Below, piece by piece: positions 1-6,520 of a DNA stretch of 12,877 nt. Origin of the DNA: DATBLE01 sp038248655. Lineage in GTDB: Bacteria; Actinomycetota; Thermoleophilia; Gaiellales; Gaiellaceae. How positions within the stretch are numbered: the first letter of the stretch is position 1; every line of letters starts with the position of its first letter. The notes beneath the pieces were generated by a model. The model did not search any database. It was not told the DNA's origin and worked only from the letters and a program-made list of their open reading frames with translations. Location of the stretch: positions 1 to 12,877 of the forward strand of contig JBBRXG010000087.1 of NCBI GenBank assembly GCA_038248655.1. The letters run 5' to 3'. The translations under genes and the position numbers were made by a program.

Positions 1-524
1 AAGACCAACGAGAGCGATGCGCCGAGCCAGCCGGGGGCACGGACGCCTTCGACCGCCCGGCTCGTGATCGATGCGGCGGCTATGCGCAGGATGCTCCTTC
101 CCGGACCTATTGATTTGATCGACCCCGATCCGTGGATCGTCGTACCCGGACGATCCGACGGGTACACCCATCCCCGTGAGGGCACGACGAGGCCGGCCGA
201 GGTCCCGGGTCGTCGAGTACGTCCACCACCTTGCGGGTGTCGGCGACGCCGTGCGTACGGCTTCCGCCGCAGGAGGAGAAACGCTCCCCGGTTCGGAGAC
301 GTCCACCGGTCGCCGATCCGGATCCCGCGCAGCGTGCTGATCATGGCCGTCGGGCTGCTCCTCTCGATCTTCGACACGTTCCGGCGGCCGAGGGGCTCGG
401 TGTCGACTGGCCGGCGGGCGACCTTGCGCTGCCCGCGCTGCTCAGCTCCTCCTCGACCGCCGTCCGGCTTCGTCGTCCTCCAGCGGCGGCAACTGCTCCG
501 CCCGACGCCGCAGGAGGCACGGAC
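1..524. other. Stretch with no recognisable gene
   Basis: No convincing gene is seen here. The + frame ending with TGA at 526-528 is open from base 1, but its translation is dominated by Arg and Pro and looks like a chance open frame in GC-rich DNA. A short protein-like patch (roughly 210-290, another + frame, reading VVEYVHHLAGVGDAVRTAS) and a hydrophobic patch (about 330-370, reading SVLIMAVGLLLSIF) fall in different frames. Together with the two broken genes that follow, this could mean degraded coding sequence. An AGGAGG at 512-517 serves the small gene starting at 525. Confidence 0.5.
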
Positions 525-749
525 GTGAGCCATGTCTGGGGCTCGATCGTCCACTTCGGGCGCTTCTGGTACGACTTCGCCGTCGGCGACGACTGGACGA
601 TCGCGGCGGGCGTCGTCGTCCTGCTCGGGATCACGTACGGGGTGTACCGGAGCCCCGACGTGCCCGCCTGGTAGCTGATGCCCATCGGTGCGGTCGCGAT
701 CGTCGCGCTCGCGGTAGACCGCGCGAACCGCCCGCCGGCCGACGGGTAG
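525..749 (+). pseudogene. Small two-helix membrane protein, interrupted by in-frame TAG
   Basis: The GTG start at 525 has a strong ribosome binding site (AGGAGG, 512-517, 7 nt spacing) and overlaps an upstream TGA as GTGA. Residues 1-49 hold one hydrophobic helix (WTIAAGVVVLLGITYGVY, after the patch FWYDFAVGDD) and end in AW before TAG at 672-674. Reading on in the same frame gives 24 more residues, LMPIGAVAIVALAVDRANR and a short tail, to TAG at 747-749. That is a second hydrophobic helix with a basic end, as expected for a two-helix protein of about 74 residues. The TAG would be TGG (Trp) by one base change, giving AWW before the second helix. The family is not known to me. Either this is a recent nonsense mutation or a 49-residue one-helix protein is made. 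The ribosome binding site and reading frame are clear; the function is not. Confidence 0.6.
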
Positions 750-853
750 CTCCTCGCCGCCGAGAAGGCCTGGCTGGGAACCCGCGCGCGGACCCCGAGA
801 CCGACGTCGGTCGCCTGCGTTTAGCGCCCCCGGGCAGCCGCAACCGAGGAGCC

Positions 854-1348
854 GTGCCCGCGCTCGGCTATGCACTCTCCAGCGAAGAGCATCACCCCGG
901 CGAGCTCGTGCGCCATGCGATCCGCGCCGAGGAGGCCGGGTTCTCGTTCGCGCTGATCTCCGACCACTACGGCGACCGCTGGCCGGCCGCGGACGAGCGC
1001 CAGGAGATGCTCGAGGAGGCGATCGGGGTGATCCGGCTTCTGTGGCAGGGCGGCTAAGGACGAGCGGAGGGCCGTCGAGACGGCGCTCGAGTGGTGGCCG
1101 AACGCCGCCCTGAAAGGCGAGCTCGGCCAGGAGCTGCCGCTGCCTCGCCATTTCGAGCAGGCGGCAGCGAACGTCGGCGAGGAGGCGATCTCCGAGGCGA
1201 TCGTGTGCGGCCCCGATGTCGACCGCTACCTGGAGAAGATCGCCGAGTTCGACGACGCGGGCTTCGACCACGTGTTCCTGCACCAGGTCGGCCACGACCA
1301 GGAGGGTTCTTCGACTTCGCGCGACGAGAGCTCCTCGTTCGCGTGTAG
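854..1348 (+). pseudogene. LLM-class F420-dependent oxidoreductase, deleted and frameshifted
   Basis: This is the remnant of a luciferase-like, F420-dependent oxidoreductase of the G6PDH-related subfamily (TIGR03557 type), whose intact members are roughly 315-320 residues. From GTG 854 the product reads like the family N-terminus (LGYALSSEE, EEAGFSFALISDHY). It then jumps directly to the later motif GDRWPAADERQEMLEEAIGV and LLWQGG, and stops at TAA 1055-1057. The C-terminal part resumes at 1059 in another frame (DERRAVETALEWWPN, GELGQELPLPRHFEQ, DAGFDHVFLHQVGHDQEG). Near 1309 one base is missing, and the true ending FFDFARRELLVRV with TAG 1346-1348 lies in a third frame. Two blocks of roughly 75 and 65 residues, covering much of the barrel, are missing by comparison with remembered relatives. 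GAGGAG lies only 2 nt before the GTG. No active enzyme can be made. Confidence 0.85.
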
Positions 1349-1349
1349 A

Positions 1350-1355
1350 TACGAT
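1350..1355 (+). promoter_or_regulatory. -10 element of a leaderless promoter for the zinc dehydrogenase
   Basis: TACGAT fits the actinobacterial TAnnnT -10 consensus and stands 9 nt before ATG 1365, so transcription would begin at or next to the start codon. No ribosome binding site is present. The hexamer lies just after the stop codon of the broken oxidoreductase. No clear -35 is seen. Confidence 0.5.
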
Positions 1356-1364
1356 CGCGCCGCG

Positions 1365-2468
1365 ATGCGGATGCGCGCGGCAGTCCTCGAGGCGTTCGGT
1401 CAGCCGCTGTCGGTCCAGGAGATCGAGCTCGCGGAGCCGAGGGCGGGCGAAGCCCGCGTGAAGCTCGACGCGTGCGGCGTCTGCCACACCGACCTGTACA
1501 CGGCATCCGGCGCCGATCCCACCGGGTACGTCCCCTGCGTGCTCGGCCACGAGGGTGCCGGAGTCGTCGACGCCGTCGGCGAGGAGGTCGGGCTCGTTCG
1601 CCCGGGAGACCACGTGGTCACGCTGTTCGCCCCGGAATGCGGCGAATGCGTGCACTGCCTCAGCCCGCGTACGAACCGGTGCCTCGCCATCCGCGACCAG
1701 CAGGGCCTCGGATTTCTGCCCGACGGCACCACGCGGCTGTCCCGCGACGGCGAGCCGCTCCGCCACTTCATGGGGACGTCGACGTTCGCCGAGTACGCCG
1801 TGCTGCCGGAGATCGCGCTCGCGAAGGTCAGCCCCGACGCGCCGGCGGAGGGCTGCGCCCTCTTCGCCTGCGGGCTTTCGACCGGGATCGGCGCCGCCCT
1901 GTACACGGCCCGGGTCGAAGCCGGATCGACCTGCGTCGTGTTCGGCTGCGGCCTCGTCGGGCTCGGCGCAGTGATCGGCTGCCGTCTCGCCGGGGCCGAC
2001 CGGATCATCGCGATCGACGTCGCCGAGAAGCGACTCGCCGAAGCGCGCCGTCACGGGGCGACCGATACCCGTGTCGCCGCCGACGACACGGTCGGCTGGG
2101 TCCGGAGCGAGACGGGCGGCTCCGGCGCAGGCTACACGTTCGAGGCAACCGGCAACGTGCAGGTGATGCGCCAGGCGGTCGAGGCCGCGCGCGAGGGCTG
2201 GGGCCTCGCGACCATGTGCGGCGTCGCCGGGAAAGGCGAGGTGCTGGGGATCGTTCCGCGTCTCCTGATCACCGGTCGACGGGTGACCGGGAGCTCGTTC
2301 GGAGGGGTCAAGGGGCGCACGCAGGTGCCCGGCCTCGTCGAGCGCTGGCTCGAGGGCGTGATCGATGTCGAAGCCCTGATCAGCCATCGGATCTCACTCG
2401 ACGACGTCAACCACGGCTTCGAGCTGATGGAAGCGCAGGACGGGATCAGAACCGTGATCTCGTTCTAG
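1365..2468 (+). CDS. Zinc-dependent alcohol dehydrogenase, class III (formaldehyde dehydrogenase-like)
   Basis: This is a 367-residue NAD-dependent medium-chain dehydrogenase, closest by eye to class III enzymes that oxidise S-hydroxymethyl-thiol adducts of formaldehyde. Likely catalytic zinc ligands are C40 (CGVCHTD), H62 with E63 (GHEGAG) and C169 (FACGLSTG). The structural zinc lobe has C92, C95, C98 and C106. The Rossmann motif is GCGLVGLG (194-201), with D218 at the end of the next strand favouring NAD. R110 in AIRDQQGLG sits where class III enzymes keep the Arg that holds the thiol cofactor. The thiol used here (mycothiol, glutathione or other) cannot be told; a general alcohol dehydrogenase is the alternative. 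ATG 1365 is chosen because of the -10 at 1350-1355 and the family N-terminus; ATG 1371 is also possible. The frame is open back to 1203, but that part is the frameshifted tail of the preceding pseudogene. It ends tail to tail with the minus-strand gene, sharing CTAG. Confidence 0.88.
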   Translation: MRMRAAVLEAFGQPLSVQEIELAEPRAGEARVKLDACGVCHTDLYTASGADPTGYVPCVLGHEGAGVVDAVGEEVGLVRPGDHVVTLFAPECGECVHCLSPRTNRCLAIRDQQGLGFLPDGTTRLSRDGEPLRHFMGTSTFAEYAVLPEIALAKVSPDAPAEGCALFACGLSTGIGAALYTARVEAGSTCVVFGCGLVGLGAVIGCRLAGADRIIAIDVAEKRLAEARRHGATDTRVAADDTVGWVRSETGGSGAGYTFEATGNVQVMRQAVEAAREGWGLATMCGVAGKGEVLGIVPRLLITGRRVTGSSFGGVKGRTQVPGLVERWLEGVIDVEALISHRISLDDVNHGFELMEAQDGIRTVISF

Positions 2469-3616
2469 AGCGTCCGGTAGGCAACCGACTCGCGGCTGCC
2501 GCTCGCGCCCGAGCGGACGATCGCGTCACAGACCTCTGCGGCGCGGTAGCCGTCCTCGAAGGTCGCGCCGTGCGGGGCGACGTCCGAGCCGTCCGCGATC
2601 GCCCGCAGCAGGTGGTGGATCTCGTTCACGAACGTGTCGCCCCAGCCGATGATGTGACCGGGCGGCCACCAGAACTCCCAGAACGGGTGGTCGGCCTCCG
2701 AGACGAGCACGGTCTTGAAGCCGCGCGCGCGGTCGCCGTCCGCCCGGAAGACCTGGAGCTCGTTCAGCCGCTCCATGTCGAACGCGAGCGAGCCCTTCGA
2801 GCCGTTGATCTCCCACTGGAAGGCGTTCCGCCGGCCGAGCGCGAGCCTCGTCGCCTCGATCGTCCCGACCGCCCCGCTCTCGAACTCGACCGCAGCCTCG
2901 ATCGCGTCGTCCACCTCGCGGCCGGGGAGGAAGGTCTTGACGAGCGCGGAGACGGTCGCGACCTCCCCGACCAGGTACCGCGAGAGGTCGACGACGTGCG
3001 CACCGAGGTCCCCGAGGGCGCCGGAGCCGGCCTGACCGACATCGAAGCGCCAGGTGTCGAGCGTCGGGTCGTCGCCCCAGTCCTGCAGGTAGCGGCCGCG
3101 GAAGTGCCTGATCTCGCCGAGCTCGCCGGCGTCGATGAGCTCCCGGGCGAGGCGGACGGCCGGGACGAAACGGTAGTTGAACGCGCACATGTGCTTGACG
3201 CCCGTCGCGGCGACCCGGGCCCAGATGTCGTAGCTCTCGTCGGCGTCCCGGCCGAGCGGCTTCTCGCAGAGCACGTGCTTGCCCGACTGGGCGGCGAGGA
3301 TCGTCGGCTCGGCGTGGAGCGCGTTCGGGCCGCCGTTGTCGAACAGGCCGACCGCCGGGTCGGCGACGAGATCGTGCCAGTCGGTGGTCGACCGCTCGTA
3401 GCCGTAGCGTGCCGCCGCGTTCGCGACCGCCTCCGCGTTGCGGCCGGCGATCGCGACCAGGCGCGGCCGGAGCGGCGGCGGCCAGGTCATGTACCCGATC
3501 TTGTGGAACGCGTTCGAGTGCGCCTTGCCCATGAACGCGTAGCCGAGCATTCCGACCCCGATCGTAGGGATTTCGCCTGCGGCGAAATCCCTAGACGCTC
3601 CCGTAAGGCTGCTCAC
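2465..3616 (-). CDS. Gfo/Idh/MocA family oxidoreductase
   Basis: This 383-residue NAD(P)-dependent sugar or polyol dehydrogenase, or related enzyme, is cytoplasmic. The Rossmann fold starts near residue 19 (GVGMLG, 20-25). The family signature CEKPLG has K119, and the catalytic region NYRF (147-150) is followed by GDLGAHVVDL with D203, H207 and D210. The C-terminal half is the usual beta-sheet substrate and oligomer domain. GTG 3616 overlaps the TGA of the upstream sugar isomerase as GTGA, so the two are translationally coupled and probably act in one pathway. Residues 8-17 (SRDFAAGEIP) are encoded by a perfect palindrome that relatives are not expected to have. No ATG, GTG or TTG lies between the palindrome and the Rossmann motif, so the palindrome must be translated. 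The substrate is unknown; inositol, xylose-type or other sugars are all possible. The stop overlaps that of the zinc dehydrogenase. Confidence 0.88.
   Translation of the reverse strand: MSSLTGASRDFAAGEIPTIGVGMLGYAFMGKAHSNAFHKIGYMTWPPPLRPRLVAIAGRNAEAVANAAARYGYERSTTDWHDLVADPAVGLFDNGGPNALHAEPTILAAQSGKHVLCEKPLGRDADESYDIWARVAATGVKHMCAFNYRFVPAVRLARELIDAGELGEIRHFRGRYLQDWGDDPTLDTWRFDVGQAGSGALGDLGAHVVDLSRYLVGEVATVSALVKTFLPGREVDDAIEAAVEFESGAVGTIEATRLALGRRNAFQWEINGSKGSLAFDMERLNELQVFRADGDRARGFKTVLVSEADHPFWEFWWPPGHIIGWGDTFVNEIHHLLRAIADGSDVAPHGATFEDGYRAAEVCDAIVRSGASGSRESVAYRTL
3565..3593. repeat. Perfect 13-bp palindrome inside a coding region
   Basis: TAGGGATTTCGCC (3565-3577), loop TGC, then GGCGAAATCCCTA (3581-3593): a perfect 13-bp stem with a 3-nt loop. 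It lies in the first 20 codons of the Gfo/Idh/MocA gene, just after the GTGA junction, and is in frame. The form is like a REP-type unit or a short inserted hairpin. No second copy was found in the window. Confidence 0.85.
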
Positions 3617-4611
3617 GCTCTCTGCATGGCCGCGTCGAAGGCGACCTCGGAAGGGGTGAAGTCCGTGCGCCGCACGAAGGCGAGCGCGTCCTGCGCGCCC
3701 CATTCCCGCTCCATCCCCGAGTCCTCCCACTCGATCGAGAGCGGCCCGGAGTACCCGATCCGGTTCAGCGCGCGGAAGAAGTCCTCGAAGTCGACGTCGC
3801 CGTGGCCGGGCGAGACGAAGTCCCAGCCCCGCGCCTCCTCGCCGAAGTCGAGGTGCGAGCCGAGGATCGACCGGCGCCCGTCGAGCCGTCTGCGCGAGTC
3901 CTTGACGTGCACGTGGTAGATCCGGTCCGCGAACTCGAGCGCGAACATCGACGTGTCGAGGCCCTGGTGCGCGAAGTGGCTCGGGTCGAGGTTGATCCCG
4001 AAGCCGTCTCGGTTGCCGATCGCGTCCAGGGTCTTCCGCGCGGTGACGAAGTCGTAGGCGATCTCGGTCGGGTGCACCTCGAGGCCGAACCTCACCCCCT
4101 CGGAGTCGAAGACGTCGACGATCGGCCCCCAGCGCGCAGCGAAATCCTCGTAGCCGCGCTCGATCTCGGCCCAGTCGTTCGGCGGAAACGAGTAGAGCAG
4201 GTGCCAGATCGCCGAGCCGGTGAAGCCGTTCACCTGGGTGACCCCGAGCCGGGCGGCGGCGCGCGCGGTGTCCTTCATCCGCTCGGCGGCGCGCTCCCTG
4301 ACCCGGGCCGGATCGCCGTCGCCACAGACCTCGGGCGGAAGGATCGCGCGGTGGCGCGCGTCGATCGGGTCGCAGACGGCCTGGCCGACGAGGTGGGTGC
4401 CGAGCGCGAAGCAGTTCAGATGGTTGCGCTCGAGGATCTCCTGCACGCGTCCGACGTACCCGTCGTCGGCCAGCGCCCGGTCGACCTCGAAATGGTCGCC
4501 CCAGCAGGCGAGCTCGAGCCCGTCGAAGCCCCAGCGGCCCGCCTTCTCCGCGAGCTCCTCGAGCGGCAGGTCGGCCCACTGGCCGGTGAACAGGGTGACG
4601 GGCCTCGCCAT
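3613..4611 (-). CDS. Sugar phosphate isomerase/epimerase (TIM barrel)
   Basis: This 332-residue member of the xylose isomerase-like TIM-barrel family (AP endonuclease family 2 fold) typically uses a divalent metal to isomerise or epimerise sugars or keto-inositols. Likely metal ligands in order are E178 (GLEVHPTE), D209 (NLDPSH), H235 (HVHVKD) and E294 (SIEWED). The length fits the larger members of the family. ATG 4611 lies 8 nt behind TAGTAT (-10 on the minus strand) with no ribosome binding site, so a leaderless transcript is likely. It is the first gene of a two-gene unit: its TGA at 3613-3615 overlaps the GTG of the Gfo/Idh/MocA oxidoreductase. The plus-strand gene diverges only 23 bp away. 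The natural substrate cannot be read from the sequence; a role beside an oxidoreductase, making or using a keto-sugar, fits the context. Confidence 0.88.
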   Translation of the reverse strand: MARPVTLFTGQWADLPLEELAEKAGRWGFDGLELACWGDHFEVDRALADDGYVGRVQEILERNHLNCFALGTHLVGQAVCDPIDARHRAILPPEVCGDGDPARVRERAAERMKDTARAAARLGVTQVNGFTGSAIWHLLYSFPPNDWAEIERGYEDFAARWGPIVDVFDSEGVRFGLEVHPTEIAYDFVTARKTLDAIGNRDGFGINLDPSHFAHQGLDTSMFALEFADRIYHVHVKDSRRRLDGRRSILGSHLDFGEEARGWDFVSPGHGDVDFEDFFRALNRIGYSGPLSIEWEDSGMEREWGAQDALAFVRRTDFTPSEVAFDAAMQRA

Positions 4612-4634
4612 GAGTCGCGATACTACGACCCGCC
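4612..4634. promoter_or_regulatory. Overlapping divergent leaderless promoters
   Basis: Only 23 bp separate two divergent genes. On the minus strand TAGTAT (4620-4625) is a good -10, 8 nt before ATG 4611. On the plus strand the same bases give GATACT (4619-4624), 10 nt before GTG 4635, a weaker match. The two -10 elements overlap almost completely, so the two transcripts should compete. No ribosome binding site is seen on either side. Confidence 0.45.
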
Positions 4635-5600
4635 GTGACCACGTGGGGAATCATCTCGACGGCGGACATCAACCGGAAGGTGATCCCCGGCGCGCAGGCC
4701 TCGCCGGAGGTGGACCTCGTCGCGGTCGCCAGCCGGGACGCGGAGCGCGCCGAAGCCTACGCGCGCGAATGGGGCATCGAGCGGGCGTACGGCTCGTACA
4801 AGGCGCTCCTCGCCGACGGCGACGTCGAGGCGGTCTACATCGCGCTGCCGAACACGCTCCACGTCGAATGGTCGGTGCGCGCGCTCGAGGCCGGCAAGCA
4901 CGTGCTGTGCGAGAAGCCCCTCACGCGTCACCCGGACGACGCGGAGGCTGCATTCGATGCCGCCGACCGGGCCGGGCGCTTCCTGATGGAGGCGTTCATG
5001 TACCGGCACAACCCGCAGACGAAGCACCTTCGTGCACTGATCGACCAGGGCGCGATCGGCGAGGTGCGCCTGATCCGCTCGACGTTCTCGTACTCGCTGT
5101 ACGACGAGGACAACATTCGCCTGCGCACGGACGTCGAGGGCGGCGCGCTGATGGACGTCGGCTGCTACTGCGTCAGCGGATCGCGCCTCGTCGGCGGCGA
5201 ACCCGAGTCCGTCTACGCGCAGGCCCGGTACGGGCCCTCGGGTACGGACTGGGTCTTCACCGGGTCGCTCCGCTTCCCGGGCGACGTGCTCGCGATCTTC
5301 GACTGCGGAACGGCGTTGCCGGAGCGCGACGAGCTCGAGGTGATCGGCAGCGAGGGCTCGCTCTTCCTCGACGATCCGTGGCACTGCTCCGTGCCGGCGA
5401 TCGAGGTGCGTCGCGACGCGGGAGTCGAGCGCATCGAGCTCGAGCCGGCCGACTCGTACAGCCTCCAGCTGGAGAACCTGAGCGACGCGATCCGCGGCGC
5501 CGGCGAGCCGCTGCTCGGTCGGGCCGATGCGATCGGGCAGGCGCGGACGCTCGAGGCGCTGCACGAGGCGGCCCGAAGCGGCGCGGCCGTCTCGATGTAG
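4635..5600 (+). CDS. Gfo/Idh/MocA family oxidoreductase (xylose/dihydrodiol dehydrogenase-like)
   Basis: This 321-residue cytoplasmic NAD(P)-dependent dehydrogenase has its N-terminal Rossmann region at WGIISTADINRKVIP (the GI.STA form typical of NADP D-xylose dehydrogenases and dimeric dihydrodiol dehydrogenases). It carries the signature KHVLCEKPLT with K94, the patch MEAFMYRHNPQ (118-128) and the catalytic region DVGCYCV (174-180). The C-terminal beta domain follows. Its sequence differs clearly from the other Gfo/Idh/MocA protein of the window, so the two are not a recent duplication. GTG 4635 is taken as start from the divergent promoter spacing and because it begins right at the Rossmann strand. 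The cupin gene starts within its stop codon (TAGTG), so the two are coupled. A sugar lactone- or keto-sugar-forming oxidation is likely; the substrate is not known. Confidence 0.87.
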   Translation: MTTWGIISTADINRKVIPGAQASPEVDLVAVASRDAERAEAYAREWGIERAYGSYKALLADGDVEAVYIALPNTLHVEWSVRALEAGKHVLCEKPLTRHPDDAEAAFDAADRAGRFLMEAFMYRHNPQTKHLRALIDQGAIGEVRLIRSTFSYSLYDEDNIRLRTDVEGGALMDVGCYCVSGSRLVGGEPESVYAQARYGPSGTDWVFTGSLRFPGDVLAIFDCGTALPERDELEVIGSEGSLFLDDPWHCSVPAIEVRRDAGVERIELEPADSYSLQLENLSDAIRGAGEPLLGRADAIGQARTLEALHEAARSGAAVSM

Positions 5601-6055
5601 TGGACGCGGCGGCGGCCCGCGAGCGGGCGGCGACGATGCTCGCCGAGGCCGGGATCGTGCTCAGGCCGCCCGAGCTGGCAGAGATCGAAGTGGTCGACTT
5701 CGGGCTGGGGGAGCTCGTGCGGTGGGGGCTCCAGATCGTCGTCTACGTGAACACCGAGCGTGTGTGCGCGAAGGAGCTCGTCCTGTTCCCGGGGCAGGCG
5801 TGTCCAGAGCACCGCCATCCGCCGGTCGAGGGCGCACCCGGGAAGGAGGAGACGTTCCGCTGCCGGCGCGGCCTTGTGCATCTGCACGTCGACGGCGCAG
5901 GCGAGATCGTCCTTCGCCCGGGCGACCAGTTCACGATCCCGCCGGACACGCTGCACTGGTTCCGGGCCGGAGACGAGGGAGCCGTGGTCTCGGAGTTCTC
6001 GACGCGGAGCCGCGACGACACCGACGTGTTCACGGATCCGCGGATCGTTCGCTAG
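5600..6055 (+). CDS. Cupin, D-lyxose/D-mannose isomerase type
   Basis: This 151-residue single-domain cupin resembles the D-lyxose isomerase (YdaE-like) family, which interconverts aldose and ketose sugars at a metal held in the barrel. Probable ligands are H71 and H73 (PEHRHPP), E83 or E84 (GKEETF) and H119 (PDTLHWF); RPGDQFTIPP (106-115) is the second cupin motif. Residues 1-27 form a helix-rich lead typical of this family. GTG 5600 shares one base with the TAG of the preceding oxidoreductase; ATG 5636 is a possible shorter start. Position after an oxidoreductase gene and opposite a TIM-barrel sugar isomerase supports work on a pentose or hexose. Another cupin function (sugar binding, epimerase) is possible. 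Its TAG at 6053-6055 abuts the stop of the Nudix gene on the other strand with no gap. Confidence 0.75.
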   Translation: MDAAAARERAATMLAEAGIVLRPPELAEIEVVDFGLGELVRWGLQIVVYVNTERVCAKELVLFPGQACPEHRHPPVEGAPGKEETFRCRRGLVHLHVDGAGEIVLRPGDQFTIPPDTLHWFRAGDEGAVVSEFSTRSRDDTDVFTDPRIVR

Positions 6056-6520
6056 TCAAGCGATCGCGTGACCGTCCAGCCACGCCGAGGCGTTCATCAG
6101 GCCATCTGCGACCTCGACGGGCAAACATCTCGCGCCAGCTTCCTCCAGAGGCAGCCACATGAACTCGTCGTGCTCATCGTCGAGCACAACGTCTGCGTCC
6201 GGCGGAGTCTGGGCCACGAAAAGAGCGACATCCCCCGACGGCGCAGCCTCTGGAAGAGCTGTAAGGCGAAGCAGCAGGCCAGTTTCTTCGCGCAGCTCGC
6301 GACTCGCCGCCGCCTCGGGCGTCTCGCCCGGAAGCCGGGCGCCAGAGGGCGGCGTCCAGGCCCAATTTCCCTCGTAGCCAGCGCCCCCAGGGGCGAGGCG
6401 ATGAAGGACGAGGAATTCCCGCCCGCGCTCGCCCTCGCGCCAGACGACGACGCAGCACGCACGCGGTGGCTCGCGCGCAACCGGTAACCCGTCCCAGGTC
6501 GTTTCCTCGCCGGCCATCAT
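6056..6520 (-). CDS. Nudix hydrolase
   Basis: This 154-residue cytoplasmic enzyme should cleave a nucleoside diphosphate linked to another group, releasing nucleotide products with Mg. The Nudix box GX5EX7REUXEEXGU is complete at 60-82: G60, E66, R74, E75, E78, E79, G81. Residues around NWAWTPPSG (52-60) form the usual lead-in strand and loop. The later part HDEFMWLPLEEA resembles the end of diadenosine tetraphosphatase/MutT-type domains, but the substrate cannot be told. ATG 6520 overlaps the TGA of the vapC gene as ATGA; a second ATG follows at 6517. Being third in the VapBC transcript is unusual: it may be a chance addition, or it may act on a nucleotide made under toxin stress. It ends directly against the cupin gene. 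Confidence 0.88.
   Translation of the reverse strand: MMAGEETTWDGLPVAREPPRACCVVVWREGERGREFLVLHRLAPGGAGYEGNWAWTPPSGARLPGETPEAAASRELREETGLLLRLTALPEAAPSGDVALFVAQTPPDADVVLDDEHDEFMWLPLEEAGARCLPVEVADGLMNASAWLDGHAIA

Noticed and set aside
64..528. 154-codon open frame on + at the left end
   Set aside because: Arg/Pro-rich with no recognisable motif; open by GC bias. Its TGA does overlap the small gene's GTG, so a decayed upstream gene in this frame cannot be fully excluded.
1472..3919. 815-codon open frame on +
   Set aside because: It runs across the dehydrogenase in the wrong frame and then antisense to the Gfo/Idh/MocA gene; the product is Arg/Asp-rich low-complexity, a GC-bias shadow.
4640..4647. 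CCACGTGG palindrome in the first codons of the second Gfo/Idh/MocA gene
   Set aside because: Short, single, and within coding sequence; too little to call an operator, although its place just after the divergent promoters was considered.
2465..4672. 735-codon open frame on -
   Set aside because: Only the part from 3616 down is the real oxidoreductase; the upstream half is an out-of-frame reading of the TIM-barrel isomerase gene.
6035..6046. 12-bp palindrome GATCCGCGGATC near the end of the cupin gene
   Set aside because: It lies wholly within ordinary codons (TDPRIV), has no loop and no partner site; likely chance in GC-rich sequence.
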